NCBI GenBank assembly: GCA_030840805.1
Contig: JAVEDU010000057.1
Coordinates: 1 to 42,195 of the forward strand
Direction of reading: 5' to 3'
Source: Actinomycetota bacterium
GTDB taxonomy: Bacteria > Actinomycetota > Actinomycetes > Mycobacteriales > HKI-0501
Length of the DNA: 42,195 bases
Below are positions 1 through 7,991 of the stretch, piece by piece (position 1 is the stretch's first letter; every line of letters starts with the position of its first letter). The notes beneath the pieces were generated by a model that saw only the letters and a list, made by a program, of their open reading frames with translations, was not told the DNA's origin and did no database searches. The translations under genes were made by a program, and so were the position numbers.

Positions 1-2
1 GG

Positions 3-806
3 GCCGGTGGCATCCCCGAGCACCACGAGCGGTACGACGGGACGGGGTACCCGCTGGGGCTCGCCGGGACGGACATCTCCCGGGCCGGGCGGATGGTCGC
101 CGTGATCGACGCGTTCGAGACGATGACCGCGGCCCGCTCGTACAAGCAGCCGATGAACACCCGGGCCGCCCGCGCGGAGCTGGCCCGCTGCGCCGGTACG
201 CATTTCGACCCGCAGATGGTCCGGGCGTTCCTGAACATCTCGCTGCCCCGCCTCCTGTGGGCGATGGGGCCGCTCGCGCTGCTCGTGCACCTGCCGTTCC
301 TGCGTTCACTGGAGACGGCGGGGTCGCAGGTCGGCTCCGCGGTGGCGACCGGCGCCGGTGCCACCGTCCTCGCGGTCGGTGTCACGGTGGTCCCGGCTCC
401 CGCACCGGCGCCGCAGCCGCGGGTCGTCGCGCAGCAGGAGGCCCGGTCGGCGCGGACGCAGCCCGTTCCCGCCCCGCCCGGGGTCCGGCCCACCGACCGC
501 CCGGCCGCCTCGCCCTCCCCGAGCGCGACGCCGCTCGCGAGCCCCACGCCGACCTCGACCTCGACCTCGGCGTCCGCCAGGTCGGCGGTCCGGCGCTCCG
601 GTGCGGCACCGTCGCGGCCGGCGTCGCGGCCGGCGGCGCGGCCGGCGGAGTGGTCCACGCGGATGCCCCGACCGGACCCGGTCCGGACGCTGACCCCGTC
701 GAAGGGCGGCGACCGCCAGGATCACGGCGCCGACGCGGAGGACCAGAAGGACAAGCAGAGCAGGAAGAAGGCGAAGGAGACGGAGGGCGGGAAGGACGAC
801 GACTGA
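3..806 (+). CDS. HD-GYP domain protein, C-terminal part (5' end outside window)
   Basis: The open frame enters from the left edge; 267 residues are visible. The first ~60 carry the C-terminal signature of HD-GYP phosphodiesterases (HHERYDGTGYP, then a DAFETMTAARSYK stretch), the class that hydrolyses cyclic di-GMP or acts as a general HD phosphohydrolase. The HD motif itself lies upstream and is not seen. After the domain comes a hydrophobic stretch (LLWAMGPLALLVHLPFL) and a second one (GAGATVLAVGVTVV), then a ~130-residue tail rich in Pro, Ser, Thr and Arg ending in a charged Lys/Asp/Glu segment. The tail is low complexity and probably disordered; which side of the membrane it lies on cannot be told. 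The gene converges on the phosphoesterase gene, whose stop is 5 nt away. The family call is firm; substrate and full architecture are unknown. Confidence 0.85.
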   Translation, partial: AGGIPEHHERYDGTGYPLGLAGTDISRAGRMVAVIDAFETMTAARSYKQPMNTRAARAELARCAGTHFDPQMVRAFLNISLPRLLWAMGPLALLVHLPFLRSLETAGSQVGSAVATGAGATVLAVGVTVVPAPAPAPQPRVVAQQEARSARTQPVPAPPGVRPTDRPAASPSPSATPLASPTPTSTSTSASARSAVRRSGAAPSRPASRPAARPAEWSTRMPRPDPVRTLTPSKGGDRQDHGADAEDQKDKQSRKKAKETEGGKDDD

Positions 807-810
807 GCGG

Positions 811-1806
811 CTACGGCGCCACGTACGTGGGCGCGTTCGCCTCGATCAGGTGCTGGTGGAACGTGAAGACCTCGGGGTCGCGCGGGTCGACGGTCGCACT
901 GATCCAGTGGTTCTGGGCGCTGCCGAACGTCTGCACGCGCGTCACGTTCATCAGCACGTTGCCCACCTTGTCGGTCAGGGGCTTGTCGATCCGCAGGACG
1001 TGGGTGTCCCCGTTGACGAGCACCACCGGCCGTCCGAACGCGATCGCCTCCCGCGCCAGCGCCGTCGTGGTGTCCGTGTAGTGGCCGGTCGGGTCCGAGG
1101 TGGCCCACATGTCGGCCTGCATCACGACCATGACGGCGCGGTCGTGGCGGGCGGTCGCCGCCGCGAACGAGTCGTGGAGCCAGCCGAGGTTCGCCGCGTT
1201 GCGGGCGGTGTACTCGGCCAGGTCGCCGTCCACCTGCGTGCCGGTCGGGTCGAACTGGGGCGCGTTGTTGTCGCTGCCGGGGACGTTCAGCCCGACGTAG
1301 GTCACGCGGCCGAACGACCACCGCACGTTCTCCGGGAACTGCGCGCTCTGTCGGGTGAGCGGCAGTGTCCGCCTGCCGAGCGAGCGCGGGCCCGAGGCGA
1401 ACATCTTCCGCACCAGCGCGAGACGCTCGTTCGGGTCGTACCCGCCCGCGCTCGCCCGGTCGCAGTCCGTCCACTCGTTGTCGCCGGGTACGTACACGAG
1501 CGGGTCGCGGAACGAGGCGTAGCTGGCCGCGGCGAGGTCGTACGGCGGCTGGTCGCACCGCTCGCTGCCGTTCTTCAGGTCCCCGTCGAACGCGCTGAAC
1601 GCCAGGTGGTGGCGGTTGATGTCGGCCACCACGTTCGGGTACCGGGCCCGTCCGGTGTCCCCGTAGGGCATGTCACCGAGTAGCCCGATCTCGTACCGGC
1701 CGCGGTCGCGGGAGGCCCCGGCGGGGGAGGTGGCCGGGACGACCAGCAGGGCGGCGAGGACGGCCGCGGCACCGGCGGCGGTCAGGAGTGGTCGGCGCAC
1801 GGACAT
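811..1806 (-). CDS. Secreted calcineurin-like metallophosphoesterase
   Basis: A 331-residue protein with a signal peptide at residues 1-31 (arginines, then an Ala/Leu/Val core ending near AGA-S). The mature part shows the spaced metal-ligand pattern of calcineurin-like phosphoesterases: GDMPYGD at ~44-50, DGD at 74-76, GDNEWTDCD at 108-116, and a late NGDTHVLRID block. The central motif has Asn-Glu (GDNE) where the classical family has GNH[DE], so it belongs to a divergent subgroup. It should act outside the membrane on a phosphate ester, but the substrate cannot be told. It starts at ATG 1806 and is divergent from the glycerophosphodiesterase gene across 224 nt. Two secreted phosphoesterases side by side hint at phosphate scavenging; I see no Pho box that I would defend. 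Confidence 0.75.
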   Translation of the reverse strand: MSVRRPLLTAAGAAAVLAALLVVPATSPAGASRDRGRYEIGLLGDMPYGDTGRARYPNVVADINRHHLAFSAFDGDLKNGSERCDQPPYDLAAASYASFRDPLVYVPGDNEWTDCDRASAGGYDPNERLALVRKMFASGPRSLGRRTLPLTRQSAQFPENVRWSFGRVTYVGLNVPGSDNNAPQFDPTGTQVDGDLAEYTARNAANLGWLHDSFAAATARHDRAVMVVMQADMWATSDPTGHYTDTTTALAREAIAFGRPVVLVNGDTHVLRIDKPLTDKVGNVLMNVTRVQTFGSAQNHWISATVDPRDPEVFTFHQHLIEANAPTYVAP

Positions 1807-2030
1807 GGTGGCTCCTCGGTCGGGGTCCTCCAGGCAACCGGGTCCCGGCGGCGTGGCCCCGACCCGCAGGGGTACGGCGGGCGAACGGCCGGTGGCCAGG
1901 GCCCCGGGTCGCCGGCTCGACGGAAGACCGTCACGGGGCGTTCGATCGGCTGGACCGTTCCGTTCACCCTCGCCGGGTCGGCTACGCCTGTGACGACATC
2001 GCCGCCCTGCACCCGTCTCCTGGAGGCCCC

Positions 2031-3188
2031 GTGTTGCGTCCGCGCTCTCTCCGGGCTCTGCTGCTCGCCGTCCTCGCGGGCCTCGTGATGCTCGCTCCCG
2101 CCGCGCCGCTCACCACGCCGGCGGTGGCCGGACCGGACCGGGTCACCCTGATCCGCCCGGAGGCCGGGCGTCCGATCGTGATCGGTCACCGCGGCGCCTC
2201 CGGGTACCGGCCCGAGCACACCCTCGCCTCCTACGCGCTCGCGGTCGAGCTCGGCGCCGACTACATCGAGCCCGATCTCGTGTCGACCAAGGACGGCGTG
2301 CTGGTCGCCCGGCACGAGAACGAGATCGGCGGTACGACGGATGTCGCCGACCACCCGGAGTTCGCCGGCCGCCGGACGACGAAGACGATCGACGGCACGG
2401 CCGTCACCGGCTGGTTCACCGAGGACTTCACGCTCGCCGAGCTGAAGAGACTGCGCGCCGAGGAGCGGATCCCCGCGCTCCGGCAGCGCAACACCCTCTA
2501 CGACGGCCGGTACCAGGTGCCGACGCTGGACGAGATCCTGGCGCTGCAGGTGACGCTGTCCCGGCGGTACCACCGGGTGATCGGGGTGTACCCGGAGACC
2601 AAGCACCCGACGTACTTCCGGTCCCTCGGGCTGCCGCTGGAGGACGGCCTCGTCACCGCGCTGCGGCGGCGGGGCCTCGACCGGTCGAACGCGCCCGTGT
2701 ACGTGCAGTCGTTCGAGGTGGGCAACCTCCGTGCGCTCCGGCACCGTCTCCGGGTGCCGCTGATCCAGCTCATCGACGGTTCCGGCGCGCCGTACGACCT
2801 CCGGGCGGCCGGCGATCCGCGCACGTACACCGACCTGCTGACGCCGGCGGGGCTCGCCGAGATCGCGACGTACGCCGACGGGATCGGCCCCGCCAAGGAC
2901 CGGATCGTGCCGCGGGACGCGTCCGGCCGGCTGCTCGCCCCGACGCCGGTGGTCCGGGACGCCCACCGGGAAGGGCTGCTCGTGCACCCGTTCACCTTCC
3001 GGAACGAGAACCAGTTCCTGCCGCTGGACTTCCGCCGGGGGGCCGACCCGGCGGCGTACGGGAACGCCTTCGCCGAGTACCAGCTGTTCTTCGAGGCCGG
3101 GGTGGACGGCGTGTTCAGCGACAACGGTGACACGGCTCTCGAGGCCCGGGACGCGTGGGTGGCCGCCCGGAGCCACCGCGCGGCATGA
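2031..3188 (+). CDS. glpQ: Secreted glycerophosphodiester phosphodiesterase (GlpQ type)
   Basis: A protein of about 385 residues that should hydrolyse glycerophosphodiesters to glycerol 3-phosphate and an alcohol outside the membrane. A signal peptide covers residues 1-33. The GDPD core follows, with HRGASGYRPEHT at ~53 (catalytic His-Arg), YIEPDL giving Glu80 and Asp82, and the second catalytic His in ARHENE at ~95. Spacing and length fit the periplasmic GlpQ class rather than the short UgpQ class. I chose GTG 2031 because GGAGG at 2022-2026 lies just upstream and the signal peptide starts cleanly there; TTG 2034 is an equally possible start. The frame stays open upstream to 1788, but that part does not look like protein. 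A 61-nt palindrome follows the stop. Confidence 0.85.
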   Translation: MLRPRSLRALLLAVLAGLVMLAPAAPLTTPAVAGPDRVTLIRPEAGRPIVIGHRGASGYRPEHTLASYALAVELGADYIEPDLVSTKDGVLVARHENEIGGTTDVADHPEFAGRRTTKTIDGTAVTGWFTEDFTLAELKRLRAEERIPALRQRNTLYDGRYQVPTLDEILALQVTLSRRYHRVIGVYPETKHPTYFRSLGLPLEDGLVTALRRRGLDRSNAPVYVQSFEVGNLRALRHRLRVPLIQLIDGSGAPYDLRAAGDPRTYTDLLTPAGLAEIATYADGIGPAKDRIVPRDASGRLLAPTPVVRDAHREGLLVHPFTFRNENQFLPLDFRRGADPAAYGNAFAEYQLFFEAGVDGVFSDNGDTALEARDAWVAARSHRAA

Positions 3189-3200
3189 CCCCCTCCTCGC

Positions 3201-3261
3201 GTTGATCATGGGGTTTGCCACACGACACGCTGGCGTGTCTGTTGCAAACCCCATGATCAAC
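3201..3261. repeat. 61-nt palindromic element, copy 1 (possible terminator)
   Basis: The 18-nt outer arms GTTGATCATGGGGTTTGC and GCAAACCCCATGATCAAC are perfectly complementary. Inside them a second short stem GACACGC/GCGTGTC closes on a 2-nt centre. It begins 12 nt after the glpQ-like stop and ~100 nt before the next gene. Copy 2 at 27368-27428 is nearly identical. There is no T-tract, so it is either a dispersed palindromic repeat or an intrinsic-type terminator without U-run. Confidence 0.85.
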
Positions 3262-3359
3262 CGGGTGAAAGCCCCACGCGGCGGGCCGAAACGGATTAGC
3301 GTGCCTCGGGCGAGGCGCCCCATCGGCCGCCGGCGCCCGTCCCCGCGAAAGGACGAGGC

Positions 3360-6023
3360 ATGTTCGCGATCCGACGTTCCGCCGCTGTCGCCGCCGTATC
3401 CGTCGCCCTCCTCGCCTCCGCGTTCACCGCTCCGGTCCGCGCCGATCTGATCGGCCCCGGCTCGGCGGGGAAGGGCGTCGACCGGGTCGGTGCCCAGGAG
3501 GACGAGGGGAAGATCCCGGGCGTCAAGCCGTTCTTCTTCGAGGAGTCGATGGCCCGGCTGGCCCCGTACGGGTCGGTGGCGCCGGGCGAGTACACCGACG
3601 CGCTGGCCTCGCTCCGCGGCCTGCGCTCCCACGGCGGCCGGTGGAGCGAGGTCACCGACCAGCCGTACGACTCGGACGACCCGCGGTACCGCGATCTCGT
3701 CTACTCCAACTCCGGCTCGGGCTGGGGCGACGTGGCCGGCCGGACCACCGGCCTGGCGGTGGGCAACGGCTGGATGTTCGCCGCGGGCGCCAACGGCGGG
3801 GTCTTCCGCAAGCGGGTGACCGGCCACTCGTGGACACCGATCTCGGACGGCATCCTGTCGCTGTCCTCCGGCGACCTGGTCTACGACCCGGCGCGGGACG
3901 TCCTCTGGCTCGCCACCGGCGAGGCCAACACCGGTGCCACGTCCTATGTGGGCGCCGGGGTGTACCGGCTCACGCACGCCAGCACCGGGCGTTTCACCGA
4001 CGCGGACCGGGTCGGTGGCGACGAGCTGGAGAGCCGCGGCATCAACCAGCTGAGATTCGACGGCGCCGGCAGCGTGTACGCCGCGACGACCCGCGGCCTG
4101 TGGAAGCACTCGACGGACCCGAGGACCCACCGAGCGAGGTGGACGCTCGAGTTCATGCCGAACCCGGCGTCCGACAGCGACGTCACCCACCCCTACGACA
4201 ACATCGTGAACGACGTGCTGGTGCAGCCGGGGACCCACGGCCGGGTGGTGCTGATCAACTCGGCGTGGCGCTCCGGCGCGGCGTACAACGGGTTCTACCT
4301 GTCCACGGAGTCCGGTCGCAGCGGCAGCTTCACGCGGGTCGACCTCCCCGGCGACATCGACAACACCGACGTCGGGAACGCCGAGTTCGCGGCCTCCGCC
4401 ACCGGCTGGCGGTACTACCTGGTCCTGGAGAGCCCGAAGAGCATGGGCACCGACTCCGTGCTGCAGGGCGTGTTCACCGCGCAGGGGGCCGTGACGGGCC
4501 CCTGGACGCGCGTCGCCGACTCGGCAAAGCTCGGCGACAGCGGCTCCGCGCTGAAGGACGAGCCGGGATACCACGTCGGCATCCAGGCTTGGTACAACAA
4601 CTTCGTCGAGGTCGACCCGACCCGCCCCGACCACGTGTACCTGGGGCTCGAGGAGGTCTTCGAGTCCGAGAACGGCGGCGCCACCTGGAAGGCGATCGGG
4701 CCGTACTGGAACGGGCCGTTCCCCTGCTTCGACCCGACGGACCCCGGCGGGGGCTGCCCGCAGACGACGCACCCGGACCAGCACTCCATCGCCATCTCGG
4801 GCGGCTCGGTGTACGTCGGCAACGACGGCGGGGTGAAGTCGCGCCCGCTCGACCCGGGTCGGTCCACAGAGGACGCCCTCGGTCACGCGACCGACTGGCG
4901 GAACCAGAGCGTCGGGCTGCGGACCCTGCAGTACTACTCGGTCGGCGTCGGCCGTGACCCGAACGGCCGGGGAGACCTCGTCTTCGGCGGTCTCCAGGAC
5001 AACGGCGGTGCGCTGCTCCGCGCCGGCGCCCACGAGCAGGTCGAACCGTTCGCCGGGGACGGCGGCGACTCGATCGTCAACCCGCGCAACGGCTGCAACA
5101 TCGTGGACGAGTACACCAACCTCGTCCTCTGGATGACGAGGACCTGTGCCCGCAGCAACGCGGCCAACGACTCCGACACGCTCGACCTCACGGTGCCGGA
5201 CGTGAGCTCGCGCTTCACCGCCCCGATCCGCGTGGTGCGCGGCTCGAAGAACATCGGTGACCGGCGGTCCGAGCGCTGGGTGGCCGGCGGAAACTCGGTC
5301 TGGAGGCACGACTTCGCGTTCAGCTACACCGAGATCCAGGACCGGGCCGATCCCGCGCACGGCTGGCAGAAGCTGTACAGCACCGACAGCACGGGCCGGC
5401 GGCTCGTCGTCGGGCTGGACGCCGTCGCCGACCCCCGGTACCCGACGGACTACGCACACGACACGGTCTACGCGGCGTGGTGCGGCGAGGCCAATTGCAA
5501 CTCGGCGGGGTTCACGCGCGGGATCGCGACGAACTGGGGCGGTACCTGGACCGAGCTCGACCTGGCCGGGTTGCCGAACCGGTATCCCAACGCGGTCACC
5601 GTCGACCCGGCGGACCGGACGAACTCGACGATCTACGTGGTGTTCAACGGGTTCAACCGGCGGTTCGTCGAGGGTCCCGGCGCGGGCGTGAAGCACGTGT
5701 ACAGGGGCACGCTCGCGAAGAGGCCCGGCGGCGGGGTCGGCGTGACGTGGACCGATCTGTCGGTGGGCTTCCCCGACGTACCGGCCACGGATGTCGTGGT
5801 GGTGGGTCACCGGCTGGTCGTCGGCACGGACCTCGGCGTCCTCGTGGCGGACAAGAACGCCACGCCGGGACGCATCCGGTGGGCGCGGGTGGGCGGGAAC
5901 GCGGGCGCCGCCGGGGCCCTGCCGCTGACCGCGGTGTTCGACCTCCACGTCGGTACGGACGGCAACCTGTACGCCGCGACGCACGGCCGCGGTCTCTGGC
6001 GGACGAGGCTGTCCCGGCTGTAG
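3360..6023 (+). CDS. Large secreted BNR/sialidase-like beta-propeller protein
   Basis: An 887-residue protein with a signal peptide (residues 1-28, ending PVRA). The rest reads as a multi-bladed propeller of BNR/Asp-box type: repeated blocks of gly-rich strands such as GLAVGNGWMFAAGANGGVFRK near 135, an Asp-box SENGGATWK near 436, and a later NWGGTWTEL. Similar architecture occurs in the VPS10/sortilin, xyloglucanase GH74 and WD40/YVTN-like superfamily, and also in many uncharacterised actinobacterial secreted proteins. I do not see a defensible catalytic triad, so sialidase or glucanase activity should not be assumed. An extracellular binding or glycan-active role is an inference. The ATG at 3360 is preceded by AAGGACGAGG. 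It lies between glpQ and a fetB-like gene, with no obvious functional link. Confidence 0.7.
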   Translation: MFAIRRSAAVAAVSVALLASAFTAPVRADLIGPGSAGKGVDRVGAQEDEGKIPGVKPFFFEESMARLAPYGSVAPGEYTDALASLRGLRSHGGRWSEVTDQPYDSDDPRYRDLVYSNSGSGWGDVAGRTTGLAVGNGWMFAAGANGGVFRKRVTGHSWTPISDGILSLSSGDLVYDPARDVLWLATGEANTGATSYVGAGVYRLTHASTGRFTDADRVGGDELESRGINQLRFDGAGSVYAATTRGLWKHSTDPRTHRARWTLEFMPNPASDSDVTHPYDNIVNDVLVQPGTHGRVVLINSAWRSGAAYNGFYLSTESGRSGSFTRVDLPGDIDNTDVGNAEFAASATGWRYYLVLESPKSMGTDSVLQGVFTAQGAVTGPWTRVADSAKLGDSGSALKDEPGYHVGIQAWYNNFVEVDPTRPDHVYLGLEEVFESENGGATWKAIGPYWNGPFPCFDPTDPGGGCPQTTHPDQHSIAISGGSVYVGNDGGVKSRPLDPGRSTEDALGHATDWRNQSVGLRTLQYYSVGVGRDPNGRGDLVFGGLQDNGGALLRAGAHEQVEPFAGDGGDSIVNPRNGCNIVDEYTNLVLWMTRTCARSNAANDSDTLDLTVPDVSSRFTAPIRVVRGSKNIGDRRSERWVAGGNSVWRHDFAFSYTEIQDRADPAHGWQKLYSTDSTGRRLVVGLDAVADPRYPTDYAHDTVYAAWCGEANCNSAGFTRGIATNWGGTWTELDLAGLPNRYPNAVTVDPADRTNSTIYVVFNGFNRRFVEGPGAGVKHVYRGTLAKRPGGGVGVTWTDLSVGFPDVPATDVVVVGHRLVVGTDLGVLVADKNATPGRIRWARVGGNAGAAGALPLTAVFDLHVGTDGNLYAATHGRGLWRTRLSRL

Positions 6024-6038
6024 GACGGCCCGCCGTCC
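6023..6038 (+). terminator. Short GC hairpin after the BNR gene
   Basis: GGACGGC and GCCGTCC flank a CC centre immediately after, and overlapping, the TAG stop of the BNR gene. It is short and has no T-run, so it is only a weak terminator candidate. Confidence 0.3.
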
Positions 6039-6081
6039 CCGCGTGCTGCACGGGTCGGGCGTCCCGCCTAAGGTCCGAGCG

Positions 6082-6837
6082 GTGACACTCGCTCAACCAC
6101 CCACGCTGCTCCCGGTCGACGCCCGGCTCGGGGCCGCCGTGCTCCTGCTCGCCGTCGGCGCGGCGCTGGTGGCCTACCTCGGTGGGCTCGGGCACGAGCG
6201 CGGAATCCTCACCGCGGTCGTCCGGGCGGCGGTACAGCTCGGGATCGTCTCCCTGCTGATCGCCGCGATCGTGGGGTCGCTTCCGCTGACGGTCGCGTTC
6301 CTGCTGCTGATGTTCGGCGTGGCCACCTACACGGCGGGCCGCCGGATGACCCGCCACCGCAGCGGGTGGTGGGCGGCCGTCCCGGTGGGCCTCGGCACGG
6401 CGCCGGTGATCCTCGGCCTCCTCGTCGGCGGCCTCGTGCCCGCGAAGGGCATCGTGCTGGTGCCGATCGCGGGCATTCTCATCGGCGGCGCGATGACCGC
6501 CACCGCGCTCGCGGGGCGCCGGGCCCTGGACGAGCTGACCCAGCGCCGGGGCGAGGTGGAGGCCGCGCTGGCCTTGGGCCTGCCGGACCGGGATGCCGCG
6601 CTGGAGGTGTGCCGGCCGGGCGCCGCGCAGGCGCTCCTGCCGCCCCTGGACCAGACCCGGACGGTGGGGCTGGTCACCCTGCCGGGCGCCTTCGTCGGCA
6701 TGCTGCTCGGCGGTGCGACCCCGCTGGCCGCGGGGGCCGTACAGCTGTTCGTACTGGTGGCGTTGCTCGCGGTCGAGGCCGTGGCCGTCGTCGCCACGAT
6801 CGAACTCGCGGCGCGGGGGCTGGTGCGGCGCGGATGA
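6082..6837 (+). CDS. FetB/UPF0014-family membrane protein
   Basis: About 251 residues, almost entirely hydrophobic, with roughly seven membrane segments. It matches the UPF0014 (YbbM/FetB) family: the early GILTAVVRAAVQLGIVSLLI block, a central RRALDELTQRRGEVEAALALG loop, and RPGAAQALLPPLDQTRTVGLVTLPGAFVGMLLGG-type sequence that is the most conserved part of the family. In E. coli FetB pairs with the ATPase FetA in iron export under peroxide stress. No fetA-like ATPase gene is next to it here, so the partner is elsewhere or the role differs. I chose GTG 6082, with AAGGT eight nucleotides upstream, over ATG 6043, whose first residues look unlike the family. The gap to the next gene is 43 nt. 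Confidence 0.8.
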   Translation: MTLAQPPTLLPVDARLGAAVLLLAVGAALVAYLGGLGHERGILTAVVRAAVQLGIVSLLIAAIVGSLPLTVAFLLLMFGVATYTAGRRMTRHRSGWWAAVPVGLGTAPVILGLLVGGLVPAKGIVLVPIAGILIGGAMTATALAGRRALDELTQRRGEVEAALALGLPDRDAALEVCRPGAAQALLPPLDQTRTVGLVTLPGAFVGMLLGGATPLAAGAVQLFVLVALLAVEAVAVVATIELAARGLVRRG

Positions 6838-6880
6838 TCTCGGGTAGCCGGGTCCGGCCGTCCACCGCAGACTGACCGCC

Positions 6881-7960
6881 GTGACATCACGCACCGTAGG
6901 GGTCGAGGAGGAGTTCCTGCTCGCGAACCCCGAGACCGGCCAGATCCTCTCGCTCGCCCCGCGCATCCTGCGGACGGCGGGCGACGATCTCGAGGGGGAG
7001 CTGACCCGCCAGCAGCTCGAGACGGGGACCGAGCCGCGTCGCGACCTCGCCGGGGTCCGCGCCGAACTGGTCCGGCTGCGGCGGAGCGCCGCGGACTCGG
7101 CCGCCGCGGAGGGCGCGGCGCTGCTCGCGGTCGGGACCTCACCGGTCCCGGTCACCCCGGTGGCGACCACCGAGGACCGCTACCTGCGGATGATGGACCA
7201 CTTCGGACAGACCGCACGCGAGCAGCTCACCTGCGGCTGTCACGTCCACGTGGGGGTCGAGTCGCGAGCGGAGGCGATCGGGGCGCTGGACCGGATGCGG
7301 ACCTGGCTGCCGTGTCTGCTCGCGATCGCCGCGAACTCGCCGTTCTGGCAGGGCGAGGACACCGGGTACGCGAGCTACCGCACCCAGGTCTGGGACCGGT
7401 GGCCGTCCGCGGGCGGTACCGGCGCGTTCGGATCGGAGACGGCGTACGACGCGCTGCTCGACGGGCTGGTCGGCTCCGGCGTGGTGCTCGACCGGGCGAT
7501 GATCTACTTCGACGCCCGGCCGTCCGAGCGGTACTCGACCCTGGAGCTCCGGGTCGCCGATGTGTGCCTGGACCTGGAGGACGCCGTCCTGGTCGCGGCG
7601 CTGGGTCGGGCGCTGGTGAACACCGCCGCCGCCGCGTGGGACCGCGGGGAACCCATGGACGAGACGCGCCAGGAGCTGTTGCGGGCGGCCCGCTGGCGGG
7701 CGGCCCGGTCCGGTCTCGGCGGTGGTCTCGTGGACCCGGCCACCGGCGTTCCGGCGCCCGCCGGGACGGTACTCGGCCGGCTGGTCGCGCACGTCCGTCC
7801 CGCGCTGGAGGAGACCGGGGACCTCCACCTCGTCACCGCGGGCATCGAGCGGGTCCTGGGGCGCGGGACCGGAGCCGACCGGCAGCGCGCCGCGGGCCGG
7901 CAGGTCGGCGCGCCGGGCGTCCTCCGGTACGCGGCCGAGGAGACGCTCGCGGGCTGCTAG
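6881..7960 (+). CDS. Carboxylate-amine ligase, GCS2 (YbdK/EgtA-like) family
   Basis: A 359-residue protein starting GTG 6881, with the family hallmark GVEEEFLL at residues 7-14. It continues with QLETGTEPRRDL, a CGCHVHVGV block near 118-126 and AANSPFWQGEDTGYASYRTQVW near 150, all typical of GCS2-type ATP-dependent ligases. Family members join glutamate to cysteine or other amines; YbdK of E. coli is a weak glutamate-cysteine ligase, and actinobacteria often hold several paralogues alongside MshC and EgtA. Nothing nearby belongs to ergothioneine or mycothiol synthesis, so the substrate is unknown. It ends 31 nt from the convergent amidohydrolase gene. The family call is secure; the true reaction is not. 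Confidence 0.85.
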   Translation: MTSRTVGVEEEFLLANPETGQILSLAPRILRTAGDDLEGELTRQQLETGTEPRRDLAGVRAELVRLRRSAADSAAAEGAALLAVGTSPVPVTPVATTEDRYLRMMDHFGQTAREQLTCGCHVHVGVESRAEAIGALDRMRTWLPCLLAIAANSPFWQGEDTGYASYRTQVWDRWPSAGGTGAFGSETAYDALLDGLVGSGVVLDRAMIYFDARPSERYSTLELRVADVCLDLEDAVLVAALGRALVNTAAAAWDRGEPMDETRQELLRAARWRAARSGLGGGLVDPATGVPAPAGTVLGRLVAHVRPALEETGDLHLVTAGIERVLGRGTGADRQRAAGRQVGAPGVLRYAAEETLAGC

Positions 7961-7991
7961 CGCCGTCGGCGGCCTCGGCCGTGGGGGGCGC

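Noticed and set aside
1963-1988. Promoter TTCACC...TACGCC upstream of glpQ
   Set aside because: The spacing is only 14 nt and both hexamers are weak.
1782-5984. A 1400-codon open frame on the minus strand
   Set aside because: It is antisense to glpQ and the BNR gene, whose signal peptides and motifs are convincing. Its composition (Arg/Val/Pro/Gly-rich, no family motif) is the usual GC-rich mirror frame.
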